DNA of 64,000 bases from Cytophagaceae bacterium (GTDB taxonomy: Bacteria; Bacteroidota; Bacteroidia; Cytophagales; Flexibacteraceae), in contig CANGYH010000006.1 of the NCBI GenBank assembly GCA_947458545.1, forward strand, positions 124,001 through 188,000, given 5' to 3'. The notes under the pieces are model-generated. The model was not told the DNA's origin and did not search any database. It saw only the letters and a program-made list of their open reading frames with translations. Positions 33,120 to 41,515 of the stretch are shown here, piece after piece. A program made the translations under genes and the position numbers. The number at the start of each line of letters is the position of its first letter. The first letter of the stretch is position 1.

Positions 33120-34010
33120 TTACATCAATCCTAAGGCTTCGGCGCGCTCTTGGGGCACCAAGAGGACGTTGCTGATGCCTTGGCCAAGGTCTTGCGTGAG
33201 GCGCTGGATGCGCTTGGGCTGGTTACCGTCAAGGTCGAAGAGGAGGTAGTTGTCGTTGGCGATGCGCGTCTCGATGAGTTGAGCCATCTCTGCCGAGAAC
33301 ACCTCTGTGATGATAACGGGCCTGAACCTGCCAATCGTCTGCATACCGCCCTGAAGGATGAGATGCTCGGCGTTTTCGGCATCCATCTTCATAAGGTCTA
33401 AAGAAGTGATGTTGTGCTCGGCCACAAAGGCATCCAGGGTCTGGGTGCGGACGTCGAGCTTCATGGTCAGATTAGAGTCTCGCACCTCTGAGATATGCCC
33501 GCCACCGCCCAGCGTGTTGAATTTGAGGTATTTGTACTTGGGCGTAGCAGCAATGGAGAACGTAACCTGCCCGTTGCTGTCGCTCAGGGCTAGGTCGTAG
33601 GCATGCACCCGGCCTTCTAACCCGTTGAGGGCAATGTTGCGCTTGAGGTAATGGAACGGCCCGGGCGAAGGGTCGAACGCATAGACCTGGATGCCAGGGT
33701 TGTGTTTGGCCGCCAGCATGGCATAGTAGCCAATATTGGCACCTACATCAAAGAATGTCTTGGCCTCTGCAATGAGCTTTAAGAAGAATTCGGAGTACTC
33801 GTAGTTTTGATAGCCGTGGTAGTAAACCACCTTGGTAACGTGGCAGGTCTGGTTGGTGTCTAGCACTACCTCTTTGCCTTGGCTGGTGGTAAACCGCATT
33901 ATGCCGCTGGGAGGAATCTCGACTTCGCCGCCCAGCACGTTTTTGCAGAATCCACGCACCAGCGGGTTTAGGGCAGAAGAATACAGGGCTTGGTAAACAG
34001 CTTGCAGCAT
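33120..34010 (-). CDS. FkbM family methyltransferase
   Basis: S-adenosylmethionine-dependent O-methyltransferase of 296 residues. The SAM-binding motif is KTFFDVGANIGYYAMLAAKHNPGIQVYAFDPSPGPFHYLKRNIALN; TLDAFVAEHNITSLDLMKMDAENAEHLILQGG is the conserved FkbM block. FkbM enzymes methylate sugars of surface glycans or secondary metabolites; the target here is unknown. It is upstream of the type B protein gene on the same strand with a 45-base gap, and divergent from the T9SS plug gene. Confidence 0.9.
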   Translation of the reverse strand: MLQAVYQALYSSALNPLVRGFCKNVLGGEVEIPPSGIMRFTTSQGKEVVLDTNQTCHVTKVVYYHGYQNYEYSEFFLKLIAEAKTFFDVGANIGYYAMLAAKHNPGIQVYAFDPSPGPFHYLKRNIALNGLEGRVHAYDLALSDSNGQVTFSIAATPKYKYLKFNTLGGGGHISEVRDSNLTMKLDVRTQTLDAFVAEHNITSLDLMKMDAENAEHLILQGGMQTIGRFRPVIITEVFSAEMAQLIETRIANDNYLLFDLDGNQPKRIQRLTQDLGQGISNVLLVPQERAEALGLM

Positions 34011-34119
34011 AATAGGCTAGCGGAGCCCAAGTTTCGTTTCAGACTCCAAATCAGCGTGCAAGTTACAGGCTTCGCTGCCGGATAGGCCCCATTATTGCAG
34101 GGCTAACCTCCACCACCCC

Positions 34120-34127
34120 TTACCTTG
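34120..34127 (+). promoter_or_regulatory. -7-like element (TTACCTTG) of the plug gene
   Basis: It ends five bases before the ATG at 34133. Confidence 0.35.
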
Positions 34128-34132
34128 CTGCT

Positions 34133-35446
34133 ATGCGCCATTGCCTATTGCTCTGCCTGGCTTATATGTGTTTACTGCCCCTGGCGGCCCACGCGCAGTA
34201 CGTAAAAGACAAAACCCTGCGCCTAGAGGACGCGGAGTACGAGCCCAACATCCGCACGGTGCTGCTGGTGCCCAATACGGGCCGCCTCTCAGACGATATG
34301 CAGTATCCGCTGGTGGCGCTGGGGGCTCCCAACCCGCTGCGGCTGGAGTTTGACGAGGTCGGCAACCAGTACCACAACTACTACTACCGCATCTTGCCCT
34401 GCACCTGGGACTGGAAGCCCGGCCTGCTGCAAGACATGGAACTGGCCGACCAGATCAACGAGTATGTGATGGACGGCTACGCCCTCTCGGAAGGGACACG
34501 GGTGCCTTACATCCACTACTATGCCCAGTTGCCGATGCTCAAGCTCTCTGGCAATTACGTGGTGGTGGTGTATCGCGAGGGCAACCGAGACGACATCGTG
34601 CTGACGCGGCGCTTCATGGTGTTTGAGACGCTGACACCCATCATGCTAGACCCCAAATTCGGCCCCGGGGCCGATACCCGCCTGACGCACCAGCAGATCG
34701 ACGCGCAGGTGAACTACATGGCCTACCCGATCGTGAATCCGCTCAACCTGGCCCACCTCATGATTCGGCAAAATGGCCGCTGGGACAATTCCATCTACAA
34801 CCCGCCGCTCAACGTGCGGGAGTTTGATAAGATTCTGGACTACAACTACTTTGCCCTAGAGAACGCCTTTGAGGCCGGCAACGAGTGGCGCGTGTTCGAC
34901 ATACGCAACCTGCGGGCGCGGGGCTTCAACGTGGCGGGCATGAGCTACAACAACGATAATGCCACCGCCGCCCTGGCCCTAGACCTGAGCCGTAATATCC
35001 GCACCTATTCGCAGTATGTGGACATTAACGGGCGGTATGCCATCCAGCGGACGGATGTGGGCGACTATTGGCAGGGCTCGCTGACGGCAGACTACATCAA
35101 CGTAACCTTTACCGTGCAGCCACCGCCGGGGCTAGACCTGCGCCAAGGTAAGCTATACGTCTGCGGGCAGTTTACCAACTACCAGCAAGAGGAGCGCTAC
35201 CGCCTCCAACCCACGCCAGACGGCAGGTACCTGCAGGTAACCGTGCCGCTGAAGCAGGGCCTTTACAGCTACCAGTATGGCTATGTAGGGCCAGGGGCCA
35301 GGCGCTTTAGCTTTAGAGAGATGGAGGGCAACTACAACCAGACCGAAAACGAGTACGATGCCTTCTTTTACTACCGCCCCATCGGCGCACGCTACGATCA
35401 GTTGGCCGGGTACACCAGCATCCAGTATAATGGGCGGACGCGGTAG
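34133..35446 (+). CDS. Type IX secretion system plug protein (DUF5103)
   Basis: 437 residues. Signal peptide RHCLLLCLAYMCLLPLAAHAQ, then the DUF5103 family: KDKTLRLEDAEYEPNIRTVLLVPN, YPLVALGAPNPLRLEFDEVGNQYHNYYYRILPCTWDWKPGLLQDMELADQINEYVMDG and LSGNYVVVVYREGNRDDIVLTRRFMVFE. In Flavobacterium the homologous Plug seals the SprA translocon of T9SS from the periplasmic side. Its presence agrees with the T9SS cargo encoded around it (19146-21005, 30576-33074, 36275-37279, 48880-60906). Length is typical. Confidence 0.88.
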   Translation: MRHCLLLCLAYMCLLPLAAHAQYVKDKTLRLEDAEYEPNIRTVLLVPNTGRLSDDMQYPLVALGAPNPLRLEFDEVGNQYHNYYYRILPCTWDWKPGLLQDMELADQINEYVMDGYALSEGTRVPYIHYYAQLPMLKLSGNYVVVVYREGNRDDIVLTRRFMVFETLTPIMLDPKFGPGADTRLTHQQIDAQVNYMAYPIVNPLNLAHLMIRQNGRWDNSIYNPPLNVREFDKILDYNYFALENAFEAGNEWRVFDIRNLRARGFNVAGMSYNNDNATAALALDLSRNIRTYSQYVDINGRYAIQRTDVGDYWQGSLTADYINVTFTVQPPPGLDLRQGKLYVCGQFTNYQQEERYRLQPTPDGRYLQVTVPLKQGLYSYQYGYVGPGARRFSFREMEGNYNQTENEYDAFFYYRPIGARYDQLAGYTSIQYNGRTR

Positions 35447-35453
35447 GGGGGCA

Positions 35454-36182
35454 TTAAAGCAGCAGTTGGGCCAGCAGGTAGTCTGAGATGAGGATGGCGA
35501 TGCAACTGTTTACCACCGCCTTGGTGGAGTTTTGGCCAACCTCGAGCGAGCCGCCTTGGGTGATGTAGCCCCGGTAAGCCGAGATGCTGGTAATCAGAAA
35601 CCCGAACACTACGGCTTTGATAAGGGCAAAGGTGATGTTGTAGGGAATGAACCCATACCGAATGCCGTACACATACTGGTAATCCGTCATGGCACCGGTG
35701 AGGGTGGCGGCCATGTAGCCACCCAGCAAAGAGAGGAAGGCCGACAGGATGACCAGCATCGGGAACATAATCAGCCCTGCCACGATCTTAGGCAGTACCA
35801 GGTAGCTGGCCGAGTTGATGCCCATCACCTCCAAGGCATCTATCTGCTCGGTGATGCGCATGGTGCCTAGGTTGCCCGCAATGTTGGAGCCCACCTTGCC
35901 CGCCAGGATGACGCAGGTAAAGGTGGTGCAAAGCTCCAGAATGGTCATGTCTCGCACTATGAGGCTGATCGTCCAAGTGGGCACGAAGGGCGACACCAGG
36001 TTGGCCGCCGTCTGGATGGCCGTAACCGCCCCGATGGAGAAGCTGACGATGGAGACGATGAAGATGGAATCTATGCCGATACGGTCCATCTCTTCTACCA
36101 CCAGCGGGGGGTAGGTCTTAAACTTCTCTGGGTTGCGAAACACAGAGGCCAGAAAGAGCAGGTATCGGCCGAGGTTCTTCAA
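35454..36182 (-). CDS. MlaE-family lipid ABC transporter permease, solitary
   Basis: Inner-membrane permease of a phospholipid (Mla-type) transporter, 242 residues from the TTG at 36182. Family core: IVSIVSFSIGAVTAIQTAANLVSPF, ILAGKVGSNIAGNLGTMRITEQIDALEVMGINSASYLVLPKIVAG and GYITQGGSLEVGQNSTKAVVNSC. No ATG exists near the 5' end; the longer frame from a TTG at 36221 would start inside the -7 element TACCTTTG (36226-36219), so the TTG at 36182, giving the usual LKNLGRYLLFLASVFRNPEKF, is chosen. No ATPase or MCE partner adjoins, unlike the second copy at 41516-42346. Confidence 0.87.
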   Translation of the reverse strand: MKNLGRYLLFLASVFRNPEKFKTYPPLVVEEMDRIGIDSIFIVSIVSFSIGAVTAIQTAANLVSPFVPTWTISLIVRDMTILELCTTFTCVILAGKVGSNIAGNLGTMRITEQIDALEVMGINSASYLVLPKIVAGLIMFPMLVILSAFLSLLGGYMAATLTGAMTDYQYVYGIRYGFIPYNITFALIKAVVFGFLITSISAYRGYITQGGSLEVGQNSTKAVVNSCIAILISDYLLAQLLL

Positions 36183-36218
36183 AAGTAGCGGGATGGCAGC
36201 AGGGTGGCAGCGGGTTTG

Positions 36219-36226
36219 CAAAGGTA
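36219..36226 (-). promoter_or_regulatory. -7 element (TACCTTTG) of the solitary mlaE gene
   Basis: Exact Bacteroidota -7 consensus, 36 bases before the TTG start at 36182. It rules out the longer reading frame. Confidence 0.5.
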
Positions 36227-36257
36227 GCAGGCTGTGCTGGTGGGCGGGTAGGTTGCG

Positions 36258-36265
36258 TACCTTAG
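36258..36265 (+). promoter_or_regulatory. -7-like element (TACCTTAG) of the SGNH hydrolase gene
   Basis: Nine bases before the ATG at 36275, divergent from the mlaE promoter at 36219-36226. Confidence 0.35.
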
Positions 36266-36274
36266 GGTCGTTAT

Positions 36275-37279
36275 ATGAGGCAGTGGTTGCACATCTGGCT
36301 TGGGCTTTGGCTATTGCTGGGCTCGGTACCTGCCTGGGGCCAGGGCCGCCGCTGGCGGGTACTTTTTATTGGCAACAGCTACACGGCCACCAACGACCTA
36401 CCTGCCATGCTGGCCCGCCTGATGGCCGCCGGTGGTGATACGCTCATCTATGATGCCAGCACACCGGGGGGGTTTACCTTCCAGGGCCATACGACATTGC
36501 CCGCAACGGTGGACAAGATCCGCCAAGGCGGGTGGGACCGAGTGGTGCTGCAAGAGCAGAGCCAGCGCCCGGCCTTTCCCCAGGCGCAGGTAGAGGCTAC
36601 GGTTTTTCCGTTTGCCCGCCGGCTCGATAGCCTGGTGCGGGTGCACAACCCCCAGGCGCGGACGTACTTCTACATCACCTGGGGCCGCCAGAATGGCGAT
36701 GCCAGCAACTGCGCCTTTTACCCGCCGCTATGCACCTACGCGGGTATGGACAGCCTGCTGCGCGCCCGCTACGAGCAGATGGCCGACCAAACCGGGGCTG
36801 CCCTGGCCCCCGCCGGGCCGGTGTGGCGGCGCATCCGCAGGCTGCACCCTACGCTGGCCCTGTATGTGGCAGATGGCAGCCATCCGAGTGTGGCGGGCAC
36901 GTACGCTGCGGCTTGTGCGCACTATGCCACGTTGCTGGCTAAAGATCCGTCTAACCTGCCCACCGTGCCGGGGCTGGGTGCCCCAGAGGCTGCCTTGATA
37001 CGCGCCGCGGCCAAAACCGTAGCCTTCGACAGCCTGGCGCATTGGCGAGTGGCGCAGCCGACGGGCGTTGCCTACCCCGGTGCTTTACCAGCACGGGCCT
37101 ATCCCAACCCGGTGCAAAACTGGCTGCACGTGCCTGGCGCGGGCGGGCTATACGATGCGGCGGGCGTAATGCGGGCACAGGGCGCGGCCCCGGGCTTAGA
37201 CGTTGGCCACCTGCCGCCGGGGCTCTACTATTGGCGCGGGCGGGCACGCAAGCCGCAGCCGATCGTCATCGTGCGCTAG
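36275..37279 (+). CDS. Secreted SGNH hydrolase with T9SS type A tail
   Basis: 334 residues. Signal peptide RQWLHIWLGLWLLLGSVPAWGQ, then an SGNH/GDSL-type esterase domain: LFIGNSYTATNDLPAM with Ser35 as nucleophile, WDRVVLQEQSQRP, and ADGSHPSVAGTY with Asp200 and His203. The C-terminus (RAYPNPVQNWLHVPGAGGLYDAAG ... LPPGLYYWRGR) is a T9SS type A sorting domain, so the enzyme is likely exported to the surface to deacylate carbohydrate or ester substrates. The substrate is unknown. Its stop codon overlaps that of the convergent NTF2-like gene by four bases (CTAG). Confidence 0.85.
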   Translation: MRQWLHIWLGLWLLLGSVPAWGQGRRWRVLFIGNSYTATNDLPAMLARLMAAGGDTLIYDASTPGGFTFQGHTTLPATVDKIRQGGWDRVVLQEQSQRPAFPQAQVEATVFPFARRLDSLVRVHNPQARTYFYITWGRQNGDASNCAFYPPLCTYAGMDSLLRARYEQMADQTGAALAPAGPVWRRIRRLHPTLALYVADGSHPSVAGTYAAACAHYATLLAKDPSNLPTVPGLGAPEAALIRAAAKTVAFDSLAHWRVAQPTGVAYPGALPARAYPNPVQNWLHVPGAGGLYDAAGVMRAQGAAPGLDVGHLPPGLYYWRGRARKPQPIVIVR

Positions 37280-37653
37280 GCCAGCTCGCAGATATAGGAG
37301 CGGACCTCGGCTACGGTATCGCCTTCAAAACGGTACAAATCTGCAAAGGCACAGCGGTAGGGTTTACCGGTTAGCTCTGTGGCCTCAACACGGCCCATCA
37401 CGGTGATGGTGTCGTTTTCTGCCACCATATGCTCTACCGACGTCCGCATATCGTCTCTGAAGGGGGTCTGCTGCATAGAGGCCCTGATGTTGCTGCGGCC
37501 TTGGAGGGTTACGCTGCCCCCGTCGGCCACGGGGCCGTACCATGTCCAGACGACGTGCTCGTGTAGCAGCTCCCAAAAGGCCTCGTCGTTGGCGCTGCCG
37601 AAGGATTCTACCCCTTGGCGGAGTTGGTCTTTGCTTGCTTGTGAAAAGGCCAT
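37276..37653 (-). CDS. SnoaL/NTF2-like protein
   Basis: 125-residue cone-shaped NTF2-fold protein: FSQASKDQLRQGVESFGSANDEAFWELLHEHVVWTWYGP opens the alpha-helical part, GRSNIRASMQQTPFRDDMRTSVEHMVAENDTITVMGRVEATELTGKPYRCAFADLYRFEGDTVAEVRSYICE forms the sheet. SnoaL-like members may be isomerases or ligand binders. It follows the SDR gene with a 32-base gap on the same strand, so the two probably act on the same small molecule. Confidence 0.83.
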   Translation of the reverse strand: MAFSQASKDQLRQGVESFGSANDEAFWELLHEHVVWTWYGPVADGGSVTLQGRSNIRASMQQTPFRDDMRTSVEHMVAENDTITVMGRVEATELTGKPYRCAFADLYRFEGDTVAEVRSYICELA

Positions 37654-37685
37654 GGTACTGAATAGGTTAAAGAAAGAACAAGTAA

Positions 37686-38507
37686 CTACTGGTGCTGCTT
37701 GGGTGCCGAGGCCGACCCTGCCAGCACGCCTCCGTCAATATTAAGCTCTGCGCCGGTAACAAACTTGGCATCGTCAGACGCTAAGAAGACGGCCGCCGCC
37801 GCTACGTCGGCAGGGTCTCCCATGTGGCCAAGGGGTATGCCGGCCACTACCTCGCGCAAGGCCCGGGCGCGGGCATCGCCCTGGCCCAGCATCTGCTCCC
37901 ACATGTCCGTCAGGATGTCGGCCGGGTTTAGTGCGTTGCAGCGGATGTTATACCCCTGCCGCCCGCAGTAGAGCGCCACAGAGCGGGTATGGTTGCGCAC
38001 GGCTGCCTTGCTGCTTGCATAGGCGGCCATGTCTGCCACGCCCACCACGCCCGAGCGGCTGGCGATGTTGACGATGGAGCCGCCCCGCTCGGGATGGCCC
38101 TTCATGGCGCGGATGGCGTGCTTGCAACCTAAGAAAACGCCTGCCAGGTTGATGCGGTGGATAAGCTCCCAGCTCTCCAGGCTGGATTCTTCAGGATTTT
38201 GCGGGCCGTGGCCCAGGCCCAAGATCCCGGCGTTGTTCACCAATACGTCCAGGTGCCCTTGCTCGGCCACGATGCGATCTACGGCAGCGGCCCAGGCGCC
38301 CTCGTTTTGCACATCGAGCACGAGGTAATGCATCCGCGGTTGGGCAGCCATGGCCCCTACGGCCTCAGGGGCGAAGACGTCAGAGAGGTAAACGGTGGCA
38401 CCCTCCTGCCAAAAGCGCTGCCCGATGGCCAGCCCGATGCCTTTGGCCGCGCCGCTTATCAAGGCCACCTTGCCAGCCAGGCGGCCTATGTGTAGGGTTG
38501 GTTCCAT
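37686..38507 (-). CDS. Short-chain dehydrogenase/reductase
   Basis: 273-residue classical SDR: cofactor motif LISGAAKGIGLAIG, NNAG, catalytic Ser150 (VNIASRSG), Tyr163 and Lys167 (YASSKAAV). The Asp after strand 2 (YLSDVFAPE) points to NAD(H) preference. It is paired with the NTF2-like gene downstream, a combination often found with ketone or alcohol metabolism. The substrate is unknown. Ends with a short Ser/Ala tail. Confidence 0.9.
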   Translation of the reverse strand: MEPTLHIGRLAGKVALISGAAKGIGLAIGQRFWQEGATVYLSDVFAPEAVGAMAAQPRMHYLVLDVQNEGAWAAAVDRIVAEQGHLDVLVNNAGILGLGHGPQNPEESSLESWELIHRINLAGVFLGCKHAIRAMKGHPERGGSIVNIASRSGVVGVADMAAYASSKAAVRNHTRSVALYCGRQGYNIRCNALNPADILTDMWEQMLGQGDARARALREVVAGIPLGHMGDPADVAAAAVFLASDDAKFVTGAELNIDGGVLAGSASAPKQHQ

Positions 38508-38566
38508 AGCTGCAAACTAGCCATGCGCGGCCCTTGCAAAAAACGGGACTCCTTATTTTTACACAG

Positions 38567-39742
38567 ATGAGCCAGCCCCACCCACAGCCCACTGCCACTA
38601 CCGCTGCCGGGCGGGTGCCCTTTCTGCCACTGCTGGGCGGGTTGGGGCTGCTGTATCTGCCCGCCTGCTGGCAGGGCTATGGCACCGACAACGACATCTA
38701 CCTGGTGCTGCGCGTGGGCCAGGCCTGGTGGCAGGGCCAGGGCTATGCGCCCAGCCGCAACCAAGGCTTTCCGGCTTTTGAGGGTGCGCTGGGCGGGCTG
38801 TCGCTGCTGGGCGGGCCGGTGCTTTGCAACCTGGTGACGCTGGGTATGGGCTTGCTGGCCCTGTGGGCCCTGGGTAAGCTGGCCCAGCGGATGGGCCTGC
38901 GGCATATAGTTTGGGGCCTGCTGTTGGTGGGTTTGCATCCGCTTTATATGCGGGCGGCCAACTCGTCGGTAGATTATCTGTGGGCGCTGGCATGCTACCT
39001 GCTGGCACTAGAGCGGCTCTCGGCACATAGACATGCGCCGCTGCGGGGGGCTGGGTTGGCCACGGCCTTGCTGGCCGGGTTGCTGCTGGGCACGGGGGTA
39101 GGCTTGCGCAACGGCACCGCGGTGCTGGCCCTGGCCGCCTTGGCGCTGGGCCCTTGGCTGGGCTGGGCCCGGCTGCTGGTGGCGGTAGGGTTGGGTGGCC
39201 TGGTGGGCATGGCCTGGTATTGGCCGCCGTTTGCGGCAGCAGGCCACAGCCTTGCCTTTTTAGAAGTGCACAACGTGCCGGCTTGGTCTGCCATGCAACG
39301 CCTGGTGCGGTTTTTATACCGCAATGTGTACTTCTGGGGCCTGGCGGCTACGGCGGTGCTGGGTGTGGGTAAGTTGCTGTTTGCCCGCCGATTTTTGCAG
39401 GTGCCCGCCCCTTGGCTGGCGTGGCTGGCCGCGGTTGCACTTGGTGCCGAGGCGCTGTTTGCCTGGCTACCCTTCGAGCCAGAGTATCTGTTGCCCATAC
39501 TGCCCCTGGCAGGCCCTGTCGTGGCCCACGCCTGGCCCCACCGCTGGACGATGGCCCTCTTGGCGGCCATCGTAAGCTATCATTTCGTCAGCCTCAATCT
39601 CATCGAGCCCGATAGGCCCAATGCCGCCACCTCGGGCAGGGTGCGGCCGCAGTTTGGGCCAGGCATTACCCTGCAAGACTGGCACCAGCGCCAGCAGCGA
39701 GACTCGCTCTGGCACCACAAAGAGCCCCAGATTTTCGAATAG
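38567..39742 (+). CDS. Multi-pass membrane protein, GT-C glycosyltransferase-like
   Basis: 391 residues with about nine to ten hydrophobic segments. The first periplasmic loop (YGTDNDIYLVLRVGQAWWQGQGYAPSRNQGFPAFE) resembles the acidic-residue loop of GT-C/PMT-type lipid-linked sugar transferases, as does the late loop LPFEPEYLLPILPLAGPVVAHAW. The rest is low-similarity membrane sequence. It could transfer a sugar from polyprenyl phosphate to a surface glycan or protein; this is inference from topology and loop pattern. The ATG at 38567 is taken. Two bases separate its stop from the convergent repeat-protein gene. Confidence 0.6.
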   Translation: MSQPHPQPTATTAAGRVPFLPLLGGLGLLYLPACWQGYGTDNDIYLVLRVGQAWWQGQGYAPSRNQGFPAFEGALGGLSLLGGPVLCNLVTLGMGLLALWALGKLAQRMGLRHIVWGLLLVGLHPLYMRAANSSVDYLWALACYLLALERLSAHRHAPLRGAGLATALLAGLLLGTGVGLRNGTAVLALAALALGPWLGWARLLVAVGLGGLVGMAWYWPPFAAAGHSLAFLEVHNVPAWSAMQRLVRFLYRNVYFWGLAATAVLGVGKLLFARRFLQVPAPWLAWLAAVALGAEALFAWLPFEPEYLLPILPLAGPVVAHAWPHRWTMALLAAIVSYHFVSLNLIEPDRPNAATSGRVRPQFGPGITLQDWHQRQQRDSLWHHKEPQIFE

Positions 39743-39744
39743 GC

Positions 39745-41217
39745 CTAGCGGTACCAGATGCCCTTCTCTACGTCTGAGTAGCGGGCGCGCTCGGCGTCTT
39801 TGCGCAGAAAGGTAGGCAAGAAAGCCTTGCGGTTGCGGGCCACGTAGCGGGCGCCCTTGCGCTGGGCCGCGGCGCGGCTGCCCATAGAGGCCAGGGCTAT
39901 GCGGTCGTTGTAGGGCTTGCTGCTGGGGTGGGCGTTTTCGATTTTGCGGCGGGCGCTGCGCTTGCGGTGGCCCTCAAAGGCCGCCAAGGTTTGGTTTTGT
40001 TTTTTGGCCCGGGCCTTTTGCTCTTGGGGGCTGTTGGGCGCAAAGTCTTTGGGGTGCAGCAACTGCTGCCAGCGGGCGCGCCGCTCTGCCTTGGTGTTGA
40101 GGTAGCCTGCCTCGTAGTTGGCGATGTCTTCGCTTTTGTTTTTCATCAGGCGCTCGTGCTCTGCCGGGGCCAGCGTGTTGCCGGGTGTCGCCTCGGCCAT
40201 GCGGCGGCTGCGGCGCTCTACCATCTGCTCGTATTGGGTGCGGCCCATAGTGTTGCCGCGTTGGGCCTCGGCCAGTTGGCGGCCCCGCTTTTTGAGCATC
40301 TGCCGGTAGGCCAGGCGGTCCATGGTATTGCCGCCTTGGTAGTCGGCCAGTTTATCGCTTTTGGCCTTAGCGCGGGCCTCTGTGGCCTCTGGGGTTGGTA
40401 TGGCCATCAGCTTGTCGCCTTCGGCTATTTTACCAGAGGTTGCCTTCGTTCTGGCTTTTACCGCCTCTGGCGTGGGGGCCGTCATCAGTTTCAGGCCCTG
40501 GTCTAAGGTGCGGGCCCGGTCGTATATCATCGTCTTGCGCCCTTCGGCAGGCATGTGGGTTTGCAGCTTTATGCCTGCCCCAATGGTACGGCTCTTGTCG
40601 TAGGCCAGGCCTTTTTTATACTCTCGGCTGCGCGCGCGGGCCAGCTTGGGGTCGTTGTTGGTCTGCCTGCTCTTGTCGTAGGCCAGGCCTTTTTTATACT
40701 CTCGGCTACGGGCGCGGGCCAGGCGCGGGTCTTGGTTAATCTGCCGGTTTTTGTCGTAGGCGCGTGCCTGTTTTTCTACCAGGGGTGTGCCGTCGCCGTC
40801 CTTAAAGTCGGCTTGCAGGTTGCTTTGCTCGGCGCGCAGGGCTTTTTGCTGGTCTGGGTTGGGGGCGTTGCCAATCTTGCTTTGGGCCAGGCGTTTGCTC
40901 TTCCTTTTGGCTTTGGCCTTTTGCGTAGTGCCGGTTTCGCCCTCGCCGGTTATGGCCGTACCCTGCAGGGCAGACTGCTCTCTGCGCAGCGCCTCTTGCT
41001 GGTCTGCCGGGGTGCCTACGCGGGGCAAGATGCTCTCGGCATATTTGCGTTGCTTGCTCTGGATGGCTGCCTTGCGCCCGGCGCCGCCTTCCACCTTTTT
41101 ATTGCTCGGCATCTGCGACCGCGTCTGCTGGGATTGCCCCAGTGCCGGCAGGCCCAAGGCCATGCAAAGGCCCAGGCAGATACACCCTAGTTTAACAAAC
41201 GCCTGCACAGCAATCAA
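39745..41217 (-). CDS. Basic repeat protein, probably secreted, unknown function
   Basis: 490 residues, strongly Lys/Arg-rich. An N-terminal hydrophobic stretch (FVKLGCICLGLCMALGLPALGQS) looks like a signal peptide. Residues about 160-240 hold units of 26 residues (KGLAYDKSRQTNNDPKLARARSREYK and variants); the first two are near-identical at DNA level with a 78-base period (40593 and 40671). A second repeat class follows (GNTMDRLAYRQMLKKRGRQLAEAQR, GNTMGRTQYEQMVERRSRRMAEATP, GNTLAPAEHERLMKNKSEDIAN). No family is recognised. The start is uncertain: TTG 41217, GTG 41208 or ATG 41163; a -7 element at 41301-41294 lies upstream of all. Confidence 0.72.
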   Translation of the reverse strand: MIAVQAFVKLGCICLGLCMALGLPALGQSQQTRSQMPSNKKVEGGAGRKAAIQSKQRKYAESILPRVGTPADQQEALRREQSALQGTAITGEGETGTTQKAKAKRKSKRLAQSKIGNAPNPDQQKALRAEQSNLQADFKDGDGTPLVEKQARAYDKNRQINQDPRLARARSREYKKGLAYDKSRQTNNDPKLARARSREYKKGLAYDKSRTIGAGIKLQTHMPAEGRKTMIYDRARTLDQGLKLMTAPTPEAVKARTKATSGKIAEGDKLMAIPTPEATEARAKAKSDKLADYQGGNTMDRLAYRQMLKKRGRQLAEAQRGNTMGRTQYEQMVERRSRRMAEATPGNTLAPAEHERLMKNKSEDIANYEAGYLNTKAERRARWQQLLHPKDFAPNSPQEQKARAKKQNQTLAAFEGHRKRSARRKIENAHPSSKPYNDRIALASMGSRAAAQRKGARYVARNRKAFLPTFLRKDAERARYSDVEKGIWYR

Positions 41218-41293
41218 ACAAACCTGTGGCCAGAGCCGCCGAGCCGCTTGCCCGTCTGAGCATGCGGCAGCGCCTACTACACCAGCCTAACGC

Positions 41294-41301
41294 CAAAGGT
41301 A
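41294..41301 (-). promoter_or_regulatory. -7 element (TACCTTTG) of the basic repeat protein gene
   Basis: Exact -7 consensus 76 or more bases before the possible starts. The rest of the 298-base divergent region (41218-41515) shows no gene. Confidence 0.45.
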
Positions 41302-41515
41302 CGGCGATAGCGTGGCCGTGCAGGGCGTTTTGCCTCAAATACTTACGCCCTGCCCGCACGCCCCCGCCCGGCAACCCCGGCCCGCGGGGCTGCGTATGTA
41401 GCTACATCAATGCGGGCCCATTGCCGGCCCGCCCGGCAGGTGCCTGCAGATGCAGCTATGCCACCGCGCCCTTGGCCATGGGTGCTTGCTGTAAGCCTGC
41501 CCTAACCCGCCAGCT

